64,000 nt of DNA, taken from NCBI GenBank assembly GCA_030424865.1, contig JAUHVR010000003.1, forward strand, positions 186,001 to 250,000, in the 5' to 3' direction. The DNA is from Alphaproteobacteria bacterium (GTDB taxonomy: Bacteria > Pseudomonadota > Alphaproteobacteria > Rhodobacterales > Rhodobacteraceae). Below the pieces are notes generated by a model, which saw nothing but the letters and a program-made list of their open reading frames with translations, did not search any database and was not told where the DNA came from. Position 1 is the stretch's first letter; every line of letters begins with the position of its first letter. This document shows positions 42,881 to 52,288 of this stretch, piece by piece. Both the position numbers and the translations under genes were made by a program.

Positions 42881-44608
42881 ATGACCATTCTCGATATCAA
42901 GAACGTCTCGATCGACTTCCCCACCTCGGGCGGCATCGTACATGCCGTCTCGGACTTCACGATGTCGGTGCCGCAAGGCCGCCGCATCGGGTTCATCGGC
43001 GAAAGCGGGTCAGGCAAGACCACCACGGCGCTTGCGGCCATGCGGATGCTTGCCAGCCCCGGCTTTGTCGCAAATGGCGAGATCCACCTGAATTCGCTGG
43101 GTCAGACCAACGTGCTGAACCTGAACGATGAAGAGATGCGGCGCGTGCGGCTGAAAAAGATCTCGTACATCCCGCAGGGCGCGATGAACTCGCTGAACCC
43201 GATCATGCGGGTCGAAGATCAGATCTGGGACGGCATCATCGCGCACGAAGGCCACGTGGAGAAGGTCGAACTGCAGCGCCGGTCCGACGCCGTTCTGGAA
43301 AGCGTCGGCCTGCCCAAGACCGTCGGTCAGCTTTACCCGCACGAGCTGTCGGGCGGGATGAAGCAGCGGGTCTGCATCGCCATCGGGGTCTGTCTGGAAC
43401 CCGACCTGATCGTCGCGGATGAACCCACCAGCGCGCTGGACGTGATCACGCAACGGCAGGTCATGCAGACCCTGCGCGACGTGCAGGCCAAGATCGGCGC
43501 GGGGCTGATCCTGATCGGCCATGACATGGGGCTGATGGCCCAGTCGGTCGACGATCTGGCAGTGATGAAACTGGGGCATCTGGTCGAGTTCGGCACGGTC
43601 AAGCAGATCATCGAAAACCCGCAGCACGAGTACACCAAGCAGCTGATTTCCTCGGTTCCCCTGGTGGGCGGCGAAAGCTTTATCGAAAGCTCGCCCGAGA
43701 TCATGCGCGGCGCGCCCGGGCCCCTTCTGCAGTTCGACAATGTCACCAAGCGCTATGGCTCGGTCACGGCGCTGCATCCGCTGTCGTTTTCGCTGGATGG
43801 CGAGGTGCCCAAGATCATCTCGGTCGTCGGTCAGTCCGGGTCGGGAAAATCGACGATGGGCAGCCTGATGCTGGGCTTCAACCCGCCGACCGAGGGCACC
43901 GTCACCTTCCGCGGCAAGGACATCAACCGGATGAGCGCGGGCGAAGCACTGGACTTCCGCAAGGACGTGCAGGCGGTGTTTCAGGACCCCTACGCCTGTT
44001 TCAACCCCTTCTACCGCGTCGACCACGCGTTGAAGTTCCCCTTCAAGAAGTTCGGTCTGGCCAAGTCCGAAGCGCACACGCAAAGCGCCATGGAAGAGGC
44101 CTGTGTCGCCGTTGGCCTTGATCCCGCGCTGGTGCTGCGCCGCTATCCGCACCAGCTGTCTGGCGGGCAACGCCAACGCCTGATCGTGGCGCGGGCGCTG
44201 ATGTTGTCACCCAAGCTGCTGATCGCGGATGAACCGGTCTCGATGGTCGACGCATCCTTGCGGGCGACGATCCTCAAGAACATCCACGATCTGAAGGACA
44301 AATACGGGATCTCGATCCTCTATATCACCCATGATCTGGCAACGGCCTATCATGTCAGCGACTACGTCATGGTCCTGTACCACGGCCGTGTGGTCGAGGC
44401 GGGGCCACCCAAAGAGGTCATCGGCGACCCGCAACACCCCTATACCCAGCTGCTGATCGACTCGATCCCCTGGCCGGACCTGAACCGCGATTGGGGATCG
44501 GCCGAACAGGGGCAAAAGGGGCTAGAGGCGTTGCAGGGCAACGCTGCCGTCAACCAGACCGTTTTCCGCGGCGAGGTCCCCGGTTTCGAGCTTCGGGTCG
44601 GCGCATGA
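42881..44608 (+). CDS. Fused DppD-DppF ABC ATPase
   Basis: This 575-residue protein contains two complete oligopeptide-type ATPase domains. The first has Walker A GESGSGKTT, signature LSGGMKQRV and Walker B LIVADEPTSALD. The second has GQSGSGKST, LSGGQRQRL and LLIADEPVSMVD. Each is followed by the C-terminal extension of this family (EFGTVKQIIENPQHEYTKQL, then EAGPPKEVIGDPQHPYTQLL). The fusion replaces separate DppD and DppF, so one chain would supply both halves of the motor. Its stop overlaps the alpha-mannosidase start by four bases (ATGA). Confidence 0.93.
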   Translation: MTILDIKNVSIDFPTSGGIVHAVSDFTMSVPQGRRIGFIGESGSGKTTTALAAMRMLASPGFVANGEIHLNSLGQTNVLNLNDEEMRRVRLKKISYIPQGAMNSLNPIMRVEDQIWDGIIAHEGHVEKVELQRRSDAVLESVGLPKTVGQLYPHELSGGMKQRVCIAIGVCLEPDLIVADEPTSALDVITQRQVMQTLRDVQAKIGAGLILIGHDMGLMAQSVDDLAVMKLGHLVEFGTVKQIIENPQHEYTKQLISSVPLVGGESFIESSPEIMRGAPGPLLQFDNVTKRYGSVTALHPLSFSLDGEVPKIISVVGQSGSGKSTMGSLMLGFNPPTEGTVTFRGKDINRMSAGEALDFRKDVQAVFQDPYACFNPFYRVDHALKFPFKKFGLAKSEAHTQSAMEEACVAVGLDPALVLRRYPHQLSGGQRQRLIVARALMLSPKLLIADEPVSMVDASLRATILKNIHDLKDKYGISILYITHDLATAYHVSDYVMVLYHGRVVEAGPPKEVIGDPQHPYTQLLIDSIPWPDLNRDWGSAEQGQKGLEALQGNAAVNQTVFRGEVPGFELRVGA

Positions 44609-47600
44609 ACCACAAGCTTCGCTTCACGGCAGAGAAGATCGGCAAGCGGATCGCGCTTGTCCGGCCTCTGATCCACAAGCGAAGCTTGGATATCGACCCG
44701 TTCTCGCTAGAGGTTCTGACCGATGCCGCAGCCAAGCCGGGCAGTGGCGAGGACCGTGGCACCGTCGCCTGGGACAGCTACTGGGCAGGTCAGGACACGC
44801 ATTTTGTGCTGCGTGGGCGGTTCGAGATGCCGGCCGAATTCACCACGCCGGCGCTCTACCTGCCGCTGGGCGTCGCGGGCGATATCTTCACGCACCCCGA
44901 GGCGCTGTTGTATGTCGACGGCGCGCTGCATGCCTCTGCCGACCGGCATCATCAATTGGTCCTTCTGGACCCGGCATTGGCGAGGGGCACCGCGCACGAT
45001 CTGATGTTGCACGGCTGGACCGGCCTGACCGGCTGGCCGCCGGACCCCAGCAACCCGACACGCCTGCAGATCCGGCAATGCAGCGTGGTCGACATCGACA
45101 CAAGCCTGCGCGACTTCGTGGCGCTGGCCGAGGTCGCGCTGGACGTGGCGACAACGCGTGACGAGGACGACCGCCTGCGCGACCGGATGTTGTCGGCCCT
45201 CGACGCCGCCTTCAGGCGGCTTGACACACGCGACCCGATGGAGGCCGCGTTTCGGGCCTCGGTCGGCCCGGCGCTGGACCTTTTGCAGACCGGTCTGAAA
45301 GACGCAGGCCCGCCGAACCCCGAAACGGTTTGGGGCATCGGGCACGCCCATATGGACATTGCCTACCTCTGGCCGATCTCGCAGATCCGGCAAAAGAACG
45401 GGCGCACCTACGCCAACGTCCTGCGCCTGATGGAGGCTTTCCCCGAATTCCACTTTTCCCACTCGCAGCCTCAGCTCTATGCCTACACCGAAAAGGACTT
45501 CCCCGACCTCTTCAGGCAGATCAAAGCCCGCGTGGCCGAGGGCCGGTGGGAGGTCATGGGCGGCATGTGGGTCGAACCCGATTGCAACATCCCCGGCGGC
45601 GAGGCGCTGGCACGGCAGATGGTCCTGGGCCGCAGGTACTTTGCCGAGACATTCGGAGATGTTGAAACAAACGTCCTGTGGCTGCCCGACACCTTCGGGT
45701 TTCCCTGGTCCCTGCCCCAGCTGATGAAACTGGCCGGGCTGGACTATTTTGTGACGAACAAACTGAACTGGAACCAGTACAACCGCATGCCCTCGTCCAC
45801 CACATGGTGGCAGGGGATCGACGGCAGCCGGGTCCTTGCGCAGTTCCTGACCACGCCGCGCGCCGTGCAGCACCTGCCGTTTCCAACCAACTACAAGTCC
45901 GACCTCAGCGCAGTCGAGGTGATCGGCACCTCGGAAAACGCGACCTCTGGCGATGCGGTCAACGACTTCATGATTGCCTATGGCTACGGTGACGGGGGTG
46001 GAGGGCCGACCGACGAGCTTGTCATGAAGGCCAAAGCCTTTGGCGCGATGCCCGGTGCGCCCCAGCTGAAGATGGGCACCATCAAACAGGCGCTGGACGC
46101 GCTGACGGCCCAGGCCGATGCCCTGCCCGACTGGAATGACGAATTCTATCTCGAAGGGCACCGGGGCACGTTGACGTCGCAGGCCTGGATCAAGCGTGCC
46201 AACCGTCTGGCGGAACGCGCCCTGCACGACGCCGAGGCGGCGCTGGCCACGGCCTGCCCAAACGGCGCGCCCCAAGAGCTTCGGGATCACCTGGTGGCGC
46301 TTTGGCAGAGGCTGTGTCTGAACCAGTTCCACGACATCCTGACAGGCACATCGGTCCCGATTGTGTTCGAAGACGCCCGTGCTGACTACGCCTGGATCAT
46401 GTCCGGCGCACAAGAGGTACTGGACGCCGCTTTCGGCCTGATGAACAGCGGCCAGCATCCGCTGATCTTCAACCCGGCGGCGGTGTCTTCCGACCCGGTT
46501 GCGTTCATCAAAAACGGTACCGAAGGACAATTGGTTCAGGGCGGTTGCCTGCGTGCGATTGGCCCGGTCCCGGCATACGGCAGCGCCCCTGCGGGCGATG
46601 AGGTGGACGTGGGCTCGGTTCAGGTGGCCGAAACGCCCGCAGAGATCACCATGAACAACGGCCTGTTGGACGTCCGGATCACCCGCGCCGGCGGGGTGCA
46701 ATCCGTCATTCATCTGGACACGGGCCGCAATGCCTTGGCGCCGGATCAGGAAGGCAACCAACTTTGGGCCTATGAAGACCGCCCCCTCAGCTGGGATGCC
46801 TGGGATATCGACGTTTTCCACGACGACCGGGCGGAACGGATCGACGAGGTCGTGGATGTCTCGGTTGTCGAACGGGGTCCTTTGCGCGCGGCCATCCGCA
46901 TCATCTATCGCTATCGCAGCAGCACGATCGAGCAGACCCTGCGGCTGACCGCCGGGTCGCCGCGGCTTGAGTTCGTGACCGAGGTCGACTGGCAAGAGCA
47001 GCACATCCTGCTGAAAACCGTGTTCCCGACCGACATCCTTAGCCCGCGCGCTACTTATGAAATCCAATGGGGCGAGATCGAGCGCCCGACCCATCGGAAC
47101 ACCCGCTGGGACTTTGCCCGGTTCGAGGTGCCCGCCCAGAAATGGGCGGATCTGAGCGAGGGCGGGTTCGGCGTGGCGCTGCTGAATGATTGCAAGCACG
47201 GCTATGACATCCGTGACAACCTTTTGCGCCTTACGCTGATCAAGTCTTCGACCAACCCCGACCCCGGCGCGGATCTGGGGCATCACAGCTTCACCTATGC
47301 CTTGCTGCCTCATGCAGGAGATCTTGCCCAGGTCCGATCCGAAGCCCGACGCCTCAACTCGGCCGTTTTGGCGACCTCTGGCCCAGCGCCGCGTCGGCCG
47401 CTTGCGTCCTGCAACGCACCGAATGTGGTTCTCGAGACGCTCAAACCGGCGGATGACGGGCGGGGTTTCGTGGTCCGTCTTTACGAATCCGACCGCCGTC
47501 GCGGTCCGGTTCAGATCGCCTTTGACAGGCCAATGGCGTCGGTTCACGTCTGTGATTTGTTGGAACGAGACGGGGCGTCGCTAGAGCCCGCTGATCAGGT

Positions 47601-47658
47601 GGTTACGCTTGATTTGACCCCGTTTCAGATCGTGACCCTGAGGTGCGTACCGGCTTGA
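44605..47658 (+). CDS. Class II alpha-mannosidase (GH38)
   Basis: This 1,017-residue enzyme is a GH38 alpha-mannosidase of the Ams1/bacterial type, which hydrolyses terminal alpha-mannosyl bonds with a bound divalent metal. The metal motif IGHAHMDIAYLWPI (about residues 245-258), the nucleophile region VLWLPDTFGFPWSLPQ (about 357-370) and FVTNKLNWNQYNRMPSSTTW are clear. The C-terminal beta domains (HSFTYALLPHAGD) are complete. There is no signal peptide, so it acts in the cytosol after import. The ATGA overlap with the ATPase gene ties it to the family-5 importer and suggests that the importer brings in mannosides. It is the last gene of that operon. Confidence 0.93.
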   Translation: MNHKLRFTAEKIGKRIALVRPLIHKRSLDIDPFSLEVLTDAAAKPGSGEDRGTVAWDSYWAGQDTHFVLRGRFEMPAEFTTPALYLPLGVAGDIFTHPEALLYVDGALHASADRHHQLVLLDPALARGTAHDLMLHGWTGLTGWPPDPSNPTRLQIRQCSVVDIDTSLRDFVALAEVALDVATTRDEDDRLRDRMLSALDAAFRRLDTRDPMEAAFRASVGPALDLLQTGLKDAGPPNPETVWGIGHAHMDIAYLWPISQIRQKNGRTYANVLRLMEAFPEFHFSHSQPQLYAYTEKDFPDLFRQIKARVAEGRWEVMGGMWVEPDCNIPGGEALARQMVLGRRYFAETFGDVETNVLWLPDTFGFPWSLPQLMKLAGLDYFVTNKLNWNQYNRMPSSTTWWQGIDGSRVLAQFLTTPRAVQHLPFPTNYKSDLSAVEVIGTSENATSGDAVNDFMIAYGYGDGGGGPTDELVMKAKAFGAMPGAPQLKMGTIKQALDALTAQADALPDWNDEFYLEGHRGTLTSQAWIKRANRLAERALHDAEAALATACPNGAPQELRDHLVALWQRLCLNQFHDILTGTSVPIVFEDARADYAWIMSGAQEVLDAAFGLMNSGQHPLIFNPAAVSSDPVAFIKNGTEGQLVQGGCLRAIGPVPAYGSAPAGDEVDVGSVQVAETPAEITMNNGLLDVRITRAGGVQSVIHLDTGRNALAPDQEGNQLWAYEDRPLSWDAWDIDVFHDDRAERIDEVVDVSVVERGPLRAAIRIIYRYRSSTIEQTLRLTAGSPRLEFVTEVDWQEQHILLKTVFPTDILSPRATYEIQWGEIERPTHRNTRWDFARFEVPAQKWADLSEGGFGVALLNDCKHGYDIRDNLLRLTLIKSSTNPDPGADLGHHSFTYALLPHAGDLAQVRSEARRLNSAVLATSGPAPRRPLASCNAPNVVLETLKPADDGRGFVVRLYESDRRRGPVQIAFDRPMASVHVCDLLERDGASLEPADQVVTLDLTPFQIVTLRCVPA

Positions 47659-47749
47659 TGGTAGCGCCGCTCGCGTCGACATTGCGACGGCAGCGCGAAA
47701 GGGCTCTGACCGCGAACCGGGGTACCGGAGCCTGGCAACCCCCGAACGC

Positions 47750-48040
47750 TCAGTTGATCATCGTATCGGGCAGAAACAGCGATAATTGCGGAACGGCGAT
47801 CAAGATCCCTAGCGTAACCAACATCATCAGCCGAACGGCACAACGCCATGAACAGGTTGATCATATGGGCCGCAATCAGGATCAACATCACGGTCGTCGT
47901 GGTGACAATGCTGTCCTTCGCCGCCAGCCACAGCGTGAACAGGCCAAGCTTTCCCGTCACGAACCCGATGGCGATCACGGTCCCTGCCCCACTGCTGCGG
48001 CCTCGACCGGGGAAAACAGGCCGCCCGATGGATTGTTCGG
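47750..48040 (-). pseudogene. Remnant of TRAP large permease dctM (C-terminal part, frameshifted)
   Basis: Three pieces of a DctM C-terminal region lie in different frames: NNPSGGLFSPVEAAAVG (the family's GGIFSPTEA motif), then IAIGFVTGKLGLFTLWLAAKD through VMLILIAAHMINLFMAL, then MLVTLGILIAVPQLSLFLPD with the usual C-terminal PQLSLxLP pattern and a stop at 47750-47752. At least two frameshifts separate them and the N-terminal two thirds are missing. It directly follows a truncated dctP. The gene is dead. The 91 bases to the alpha-mannosidase stop hold nothing recognisable. Confidence 0.85.
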
Positions 48041-48598
48041 TCAGAATTGCTTAGGGCACAAAGCCCCTTGAGGGTGCCCAAGCGACGCGCCAAAGGCAAA
48101 GGAACTGGCCACTTTGCCCGCCGTCGCTCCGGCCACGCGAATCTTCGGACCCTGAAAATCCGCGGGTTCACGCACAACCTTTTCCCGAATGATCATGACC
48201 GAGGGTTCGGACGACCACAGGGCGATCGGGACCGTTGCCGGGAATTCGCCGGCAATCATGTCAAACACCTTGCAGTAGGCGTCGGCCCCGGACATGTCCG
48301 AAGAATACGCCCCAGGCAGTTCAAGGATCGTCGTCTTCTTGAACTGCGACGACATATAGCCCTGCAGGCCCCAGGCCAGATCGACCGCGCCTTGTGCCGC
48401 GCGCACATACTGCTCGACCGGGCCGGCACCCAACTCGCCACCATGATAGCCGCGCACCGTTACGGCGCCATTGGTGGCCGCAGTCAGATCGGCGTTCATC
48501 ATTTCGATCACCGAGGCATTGAGGGTGTGGAACGGCGGTGTGAAATTCGCAAACTTCAGTTCCTGGGCCTGTGCGGCCGTCGATGCCGCGACGAGCAC
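48041..48598 (-). pseudogene. Truncated TRAP solute-binding protein dctP
   Basis: About 185 residues of a DctP protein remain, from the end of its signal peptide (AASTAAQAQELKFANFTPPFHTLN) to PADFQGPKIRVAGATAGKVASS, where similarity stops and an unrelated tail ends at a TGA. Intact DctP is about 330-340 residues. The original start codon seems lost: behind a GGGAGG ribosome site the in-frame codons read KKPTKIALAG with no ATG, leaving only a GTG at 48598. A deletion has fused it to the end of dctM and removed dctQ. It neighbours the aromatic O-demethylase gene and may once have imported that pathway's substrate. Confidence 0.85.
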
Positions 48599-48691
48599 GC
48601 CCGCCAGCGCAATTTTGGTCGGTTTCTTGTCAGTCCTCCCTTTGGTGCCCGGCTTTTTCCGGACGCGTTTTCCTTTGTCGTGTATGGCCGG

Positions 48692-50101
48692 TCAGGTCAC
48701 CTTGGTCCTCCAGCTGTCCGCGGCGTAGCTGTCCCGTGCCACGGCCGAGTATGGCGTGTCCGAAACCCGGACGCGGATTTCAGCCTGTTTGTGTTTTTCC
48801 GTGGATGTCTTTTTCGTGTCGTCGGGCTCGCCCCACTTCAGGGTCAGCACGTCGCCGACCTGCACGTCCTTGTTCACGACGCCCAGCGACAGCATGCAAC
48901 GTTCGTTGTAGCTGTACCCGTTGAACATGGACATGCCGACCATCTTGTCGCCCAGCATCACCATGTCGGCGGAAGAGGACGCGTAGTTCGGCTGGGGGAA
49001 ATCGATCCACTTGTAGTGATCCTCTCCGGGCCGGAAGGCCGAGGCGATCACGTTCACCACATCTTCGGCATTCCACTCGAAGGTGACTTTCTTGCGGTTC
49101 GCAGGGCTGTCTTTCATTGCTTCGAGGGCGGCTTTGCCGACAAAATCGTCCTTCTTCCAGCCGATGTAAAAGCCGTAGCCCAGCTCAAACGGATTGACGT
49201 AGTAGTCTTCGATGTTCTCGGACACGAATGACCCGCCGATGGCACCGGCGGCTTCATAGCTGTCAGAGCCAAGCCAGTCGCGATAGTCGGCCAACATACC
49301 GTCCCCTGTGTAGATCCCCGGCAGGGGCGAGGGTATCCAGCCCGATTCCAGAGTATTGGTCGAATAGGCCCGGCTGCCGCACTGGGTCAGCTTAACGCCG
49401 GCATCGCGCGCGGCCTGCAGGATGGTCGAGTGGATGTAGTGTTTGTCCTCGTAGGGACCCCAGACTTCGAGCCCGGGCGCACCGGACATGCCGTGGCGCA
49501 GGGCCTGAACGCGCTTGGTTCCGATATTGATCCAATCGACGTGGAAGAACTTGATCTCGGGGATCGGTCCTCCGTTCATCTTTTCAAAGATCTTGGGCGC
49601 ATCGGGCCCCTGGATCTGGAACCGGTAATGGGTGCGCAGGATGCGCTCGCCCTCGGGCCGTGATGTCGACCGCGGGTCATGCTTGATCCGCACGTTCCAC
49701 TTGCCCCAGGCCGCACAGAACAGCAGCCAGTTCGAGGTCGGTGCCCGGCCAACCAGGATGAACTTGTCTTCACGCTCGCGGAAAATGATGTGGTCGCCAA
49801 TGACATGCCCATTGGGCGTGACAGGCACATAGTGCTTGGCCCGGTTCAGCCCGAAGTTTCCGAAACTGTTGATGCCGTGATGCGCAAGGAACTCTTCCGC
49901 CTGGGGCCCTTCGACGATCACTTCGTCCATGTGATGCGACTGATCAAACAGAACCGCCGCCTCGCGCCAGGCGCGTTGCTCGTCCCGCCAGTTCGCAAAC
50001 TCGGGTGTGACCACGGGATACACGTACATCCCGATCTGGCTGTTGCGCAGCATTTCGACAGGATTGGCATGGGTCGCCATCACGTCAGACAGGCTTGGCA
50101 T
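48692..50101 (-). CDS. LigM/DesA-type tetrahydrofolate-dependent aryl O-demethylase
   Basis: This 469-residue protein matches the LigM/DesA branch of the GcvT aminomethyltransferase superfamily in length and along its whole sequence: NPVEMLRNSQIGMYVYPVV, FDQSHHMDEVIVEG, KHYVPVTPNGHVIGD, RHGMSGAPGLEVWGPYE, YSTNTLESGWIPSPLPGIYTGD and AIGGSFVSENIEDYYVNPFELGYG. LigM demethylates vanillate and 3-O-methylgallate, DesA syringate, moving the methyl group to tetrahydrofolate. The start at MPSLSDVMATHANP follows GGAGGAGGAGA and overlaps the end of the GntR gene. DmdA and glycine-cleavage T proteins are shorter and less similar. The exact aromatic substrate is not determined. Confidence 0.87.
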   Translation of the reverse strand: MPSLSDVMATHANPVEMLRNSQIGMYVYPVVTPEFANWRDEQRAWREAAVLFDQSHHMDEVIVEGPQAEEFLAHHGINSFGNFGLNRAKHYVPVTPNGHVIGDHIIFREREDKFILVGRAPTSNWLLFCAAWGKWNVRIKHDPRSTSRPEGERILRTHYRFQIQGPDAPKIFEKMNGGPIPEIKFFHVDWINIGTKRVQALRHGMSGAPGLEVWGPYEDKHYIHSTILQAARDAGVKLTQCGSRAYSTNTLESGWIPSPLPGIYTGDGMLADYRDWLGSDSYEAAGAIGGSFVSENIEDYYVNPFELGYGFYIGWKKDDFVGKAALEAMKDSPANRKKVTFEWNAEDVVNVIASAFRPGEDHYKWIDFPQPNYASSSADMVMLGDKMVGMSMFNGYSYNERCMLSLGVVNKDVQVGDVLTLKWGEPDDTKKTSTEKHKQAEIRVRVSDTPYSAVARDSYAADSWRTKVT

Positions 50102-50858
50102 TCTCTCCTCCTCCGTTAGAGATCTTGTTCGCGTGCACCAGGGCCATTCCGGGGATCCGGGCCGCAAGGTTGGGCTGGGCCTTGGTCAAAAACGACAGGT
50201 TTTCCTGAGCCAGACGGGCATGTTCGCGCGCCAGAGCCTCGGCTCTTGCGCCTTCGCGGTTCAGGATCGCTTCAAAGATCGCGCGATGCTGCCGCTGGGC
50301 ACGGGTCAGGGATTGGCGGAAATCCGGGATCAGTTCCTGGCCCTGCAGAAATGCACTGGGAGAGGCCAGCGGAAGGCGCGCAACCCGTTCAACCTCGCGC
50401 TTTATGATCTGGCTTCCGGACAGACGCGCCAGAAGCTCATGGAACCGCCTGTTCAGGGGCACATAGGCCTGAAAGTCCATCTCGCCCGAAGAGCCAACAA
50501 CATCGTCGAGGTCATCAAGAACCGCAGACAGTTCTTCGGCCACTTGCGCGTCCGCGCCGCGTTCAGCGGCAAGGCGGGCCGCCGTCCCCTCCAGCACCCC
50601 GCGCAATTCAATCGCGTCGCGGATGTCATCGAGATCAAATCGCGCGACGCGAATGCCCCCGCTTGGAATGCGTTCAAGGATACCTTCGGCAACCAAGCGG
50701 TCCAACGCCTGGCGCAACGGTGTTCGTGAGACGCCCAGCCGTTTGGCCAGATCGGTTTCCGGCAAACGCGCGTTTGGCGCAAAAGCGCCCGACATCACCA
50801 ACGAGCGTATCTCGCGCATTGCACGTTCGGTCTGCGATGTCCGCTCTGCGTCTGCCAT
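50085..50858 (-). CDS. GntR/FadR-subfamily (FCD) regulator
   Basis: This 257-residue protein has an N-terminal GntR winged HTH (LPETDLAKRLGVSRTPLRQALDRLVAEGIL) and a C-terminal FCD all-helical effector domain with metal/ligand histidines in VPLNRRFHELLARLSG and QHRAIFEAIL. The ATG of MADAERTSQ follows a GGGGGG stretch. It overlaps the O-demethylase gene by 17 bases, so both are co-transcribed and probably self-controlled through the two TGTATACA sites upstream. VanR-type FCD regulators respond to vanillate in other bacteria, which makes an aromatic acid a fair guess for the inducer. Confidence 0.9.
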   Translation of the reverse strand: MADAERTSQTERAMREIRSLVMSGAFAPNARLPETDLAKRLGVSRTPLRQALDRLVAEGILERIPSGGIRVARFDLDDIRDAIELRGVLEGTAARLAAERGADAQVAEELSAVLDDLDDVVGSSGEMDFQAYVPLNRRFHELLARLSGSQIIKREVERVARLPLASPSAFLQGQELIPDFRQSLTRAQRQHRAIFEAILNREGARAEALAREHARLAQENLSFLTKAQPNLAARIPGMALVHANKISNGGGENAKPV

Positions 50859-50905
50859 GTCCCCCCCAACTTCGACGGCCCTGGACCGTCGCATCTGCAT
50901 CAGAT

Positions 50906-50976
50906 TGTATACATCTAGAGGCAGTTTTTGCAAAAAAAAAATGATTTTTCGCCTGTTTTTTAGATTCTTGTATACA
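50906..50976. promoter_or_regulatory. Two TGTATACA operator sites upstream of the GntR gene
   Basis: TGTATACA occurs at 50906-50913 and at 50969-50976; the centres are 63 bp apart, six helical turns. This matches the TNGTATACNA core used by FCD-type GntR regulators (VanR/LldR-like). Between the sites lie A/T-rich tracts (a run of ten A) suitable for a promoter. Confidence 0.82.
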
Positions 50977-51229
50977 CTCAATCCGTTGGCCTGTGGCAAA
51001 CCGATTTGGTCAAACGCCCATATGCGCCCACAACGGTTGGCCGTCCGCGAAACGACGCGGTTTCGACAAACGTTGCCTCAGACGATTCGATGTCTCTCGG
51101 CTGTGACGTGGCGCAGATGGCCCCGATTGCAGCAACCCGCATGTCCGCCGGGATGCGACGTGACGGATCTGCAGGGCGCTTCGAACCAAGCCGCGCCCTA
51201 CGTCGAGTGTCCCCCTTCTGAACCGCAGG
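50977..51229. other. Intergenic stretch after galD, no gene seen
   Basis: About 250 bases lie between the distal GntR operator and the galD stop. No coding frame with family features, clear terminator or repeat was recognised. Transcription from galB-galD must end or read through here. Confidence 0.5.
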
Positions 51230-52288
51230 TCACTTGGGTACGGGAAACACCCTGCCGTCAAATAGCTTGCGCGCCGTACGCACAGTGCCCGCGCCAACCA
51301 CCTGACCGGCGGCATCGCGCTCCAGCAGGACCTCTGCCGCCCCAGAGGGGTGCTCGATGGCAAAGCAATCGCCTTGCGCAGGGTCGGCGACCGAGGCCGC
51401 AGGCGTGCCCTTGATCGTGCTGGCAGTCGCCACGCTGACGGCGGCAAAAACCCCGATCGAAGCATGACACCGGTGCGGGATGAAACTGCGGGTGCTCAGG
51501 ACACCCCCGCGGGTGGGTTCAGACACCAGGGTCATTTTGGGAACCGACTTCCGGGCCACGTCGCCCAGCGCCATCATTGGTCCCGCCTGCAGGCGGATGG
51601 CCTCAAGCCGGGCTTTCAGACGCGCATTCTGATCCAGGTCCTCGCGGGTTTCCCGCCCCGTCACCCCGACGTCCGAGGCACACAGGATCACGCAGGGCAT
51701 TCCATTGTCGATCAGGGTGCAGGGGATGCCGTCGATCACATCAACGGACTGTCCGCTGGGCAGAAGACTGCCGCACATGGACCCGGCCAATCCGCGAAAC
51801 ATCAAGGGCACCGGCGCATGCCCGCCGGGCACGCCGTCGATGCGCGCTGATCCCTCATAGCTGACGTGTCCATCCGGCGTCTGGACCCGTGCAACGGCAA
51901 TCTCGCCCGTGTTCACCATGTGAATGCGCACCGGCGTCTCGCGCGCCTGCGCCGGAACCAACCCGCGTTCGATCGCTGCAGGGCCGACACCGGCAAGGAT
52001 GTTTCCGCATCCCTGCGCATCCGTCACCAGAGGCTGATCCACAAAGACCTGCAAAAACAGGTAATCGACATCCGCGTCGGCCCGCGTCGAGGGTCCGAGG
52101 ATCGCCACTTTCGAGGTCAATGGATCCCCCCCGCCGATCCCGTCGATCTGACCGGGGTCGGGTGATCCCATGACGCCCAGCAAAACGGCGTCCCGCAACT
52201 GTGGGTCGGCGGGCAGATCCGAGGCGAGGAAATACGCCCCCTTGGAGGTTCCCCCGCGCATCCACAGGCAGGGAATGCCCTCAGACAT
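51230..52288 (-). CDS. galD: 4-oxalomesaconate tautomerase (PrpF/GalD family)
   Basis: This 352-residue protein belongs to the PrpF (DUF453) double-hot-dog/diaminopimelate-epimerase-like isomerases. The N-terminus [16 protein letters not shown] and the regions [42 protein letters not shown] and [15 protein letters not shown] are characteristic. In gallate catabolism GalD/LigU tautomerises 4-oxalomesaconate. It overlaps galC by eight bases and is last in the operon galB - dioxygenase - galC - galD. PrpF proteins also act in the 2-methylcitrate cycle, but the neighbours decide for the gallate/protocatechuate meta-cleavage route. Confidence 0.87.
   Translation of the reverse strand: MSEGIPCLWMRGGTSKGAYFLASDLPADPQLRDAVLLGVMGSPDPGQIDGIGGGDPLTSKVAILGPSTRADADVDYLFLQVFVDQPLVTDAQGCGNILAGVGPAAIERGLVPAQARETPVRIHMVNTGEIAVARVQTPDGHVSYEGSARIDGVPGGHAPVPLMFRGLAGSMCGSLLPSGQSVDVIDGIPCTLIDNGMPCVILCASDVGVTGRETREDLDQNARLKARLEAIRLQAGPMMALGDVARKSVPKMTLVSEPTRGGVLSTRSFIPHRCHASIGVFAAVSVATASTIKGTPAASVADPAQGDCFAIEHPSGAAEVLLERDAAGQVVGAGTVRTARKLFDGRVFPVPK

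Noticed and set aside
44707-47547. A 946-codon minus-strand open frame opposite the alpha-mannosidase
   Set aside because: Antisense shadow of a GH38 gene whose catalytic motifs are complete on the plus strand; the antisense product is low-complexity Arg/His/Gln/Gly-rich.
48692-50101. DMSP demethylase DmdA
   Set aside because: DmdA is about 370 residues and belongs to another GcvT branch; this protein matches LigM/DesA in length (469) and along its whole sequence, and lies beside aromatic ring-cleavage genes.
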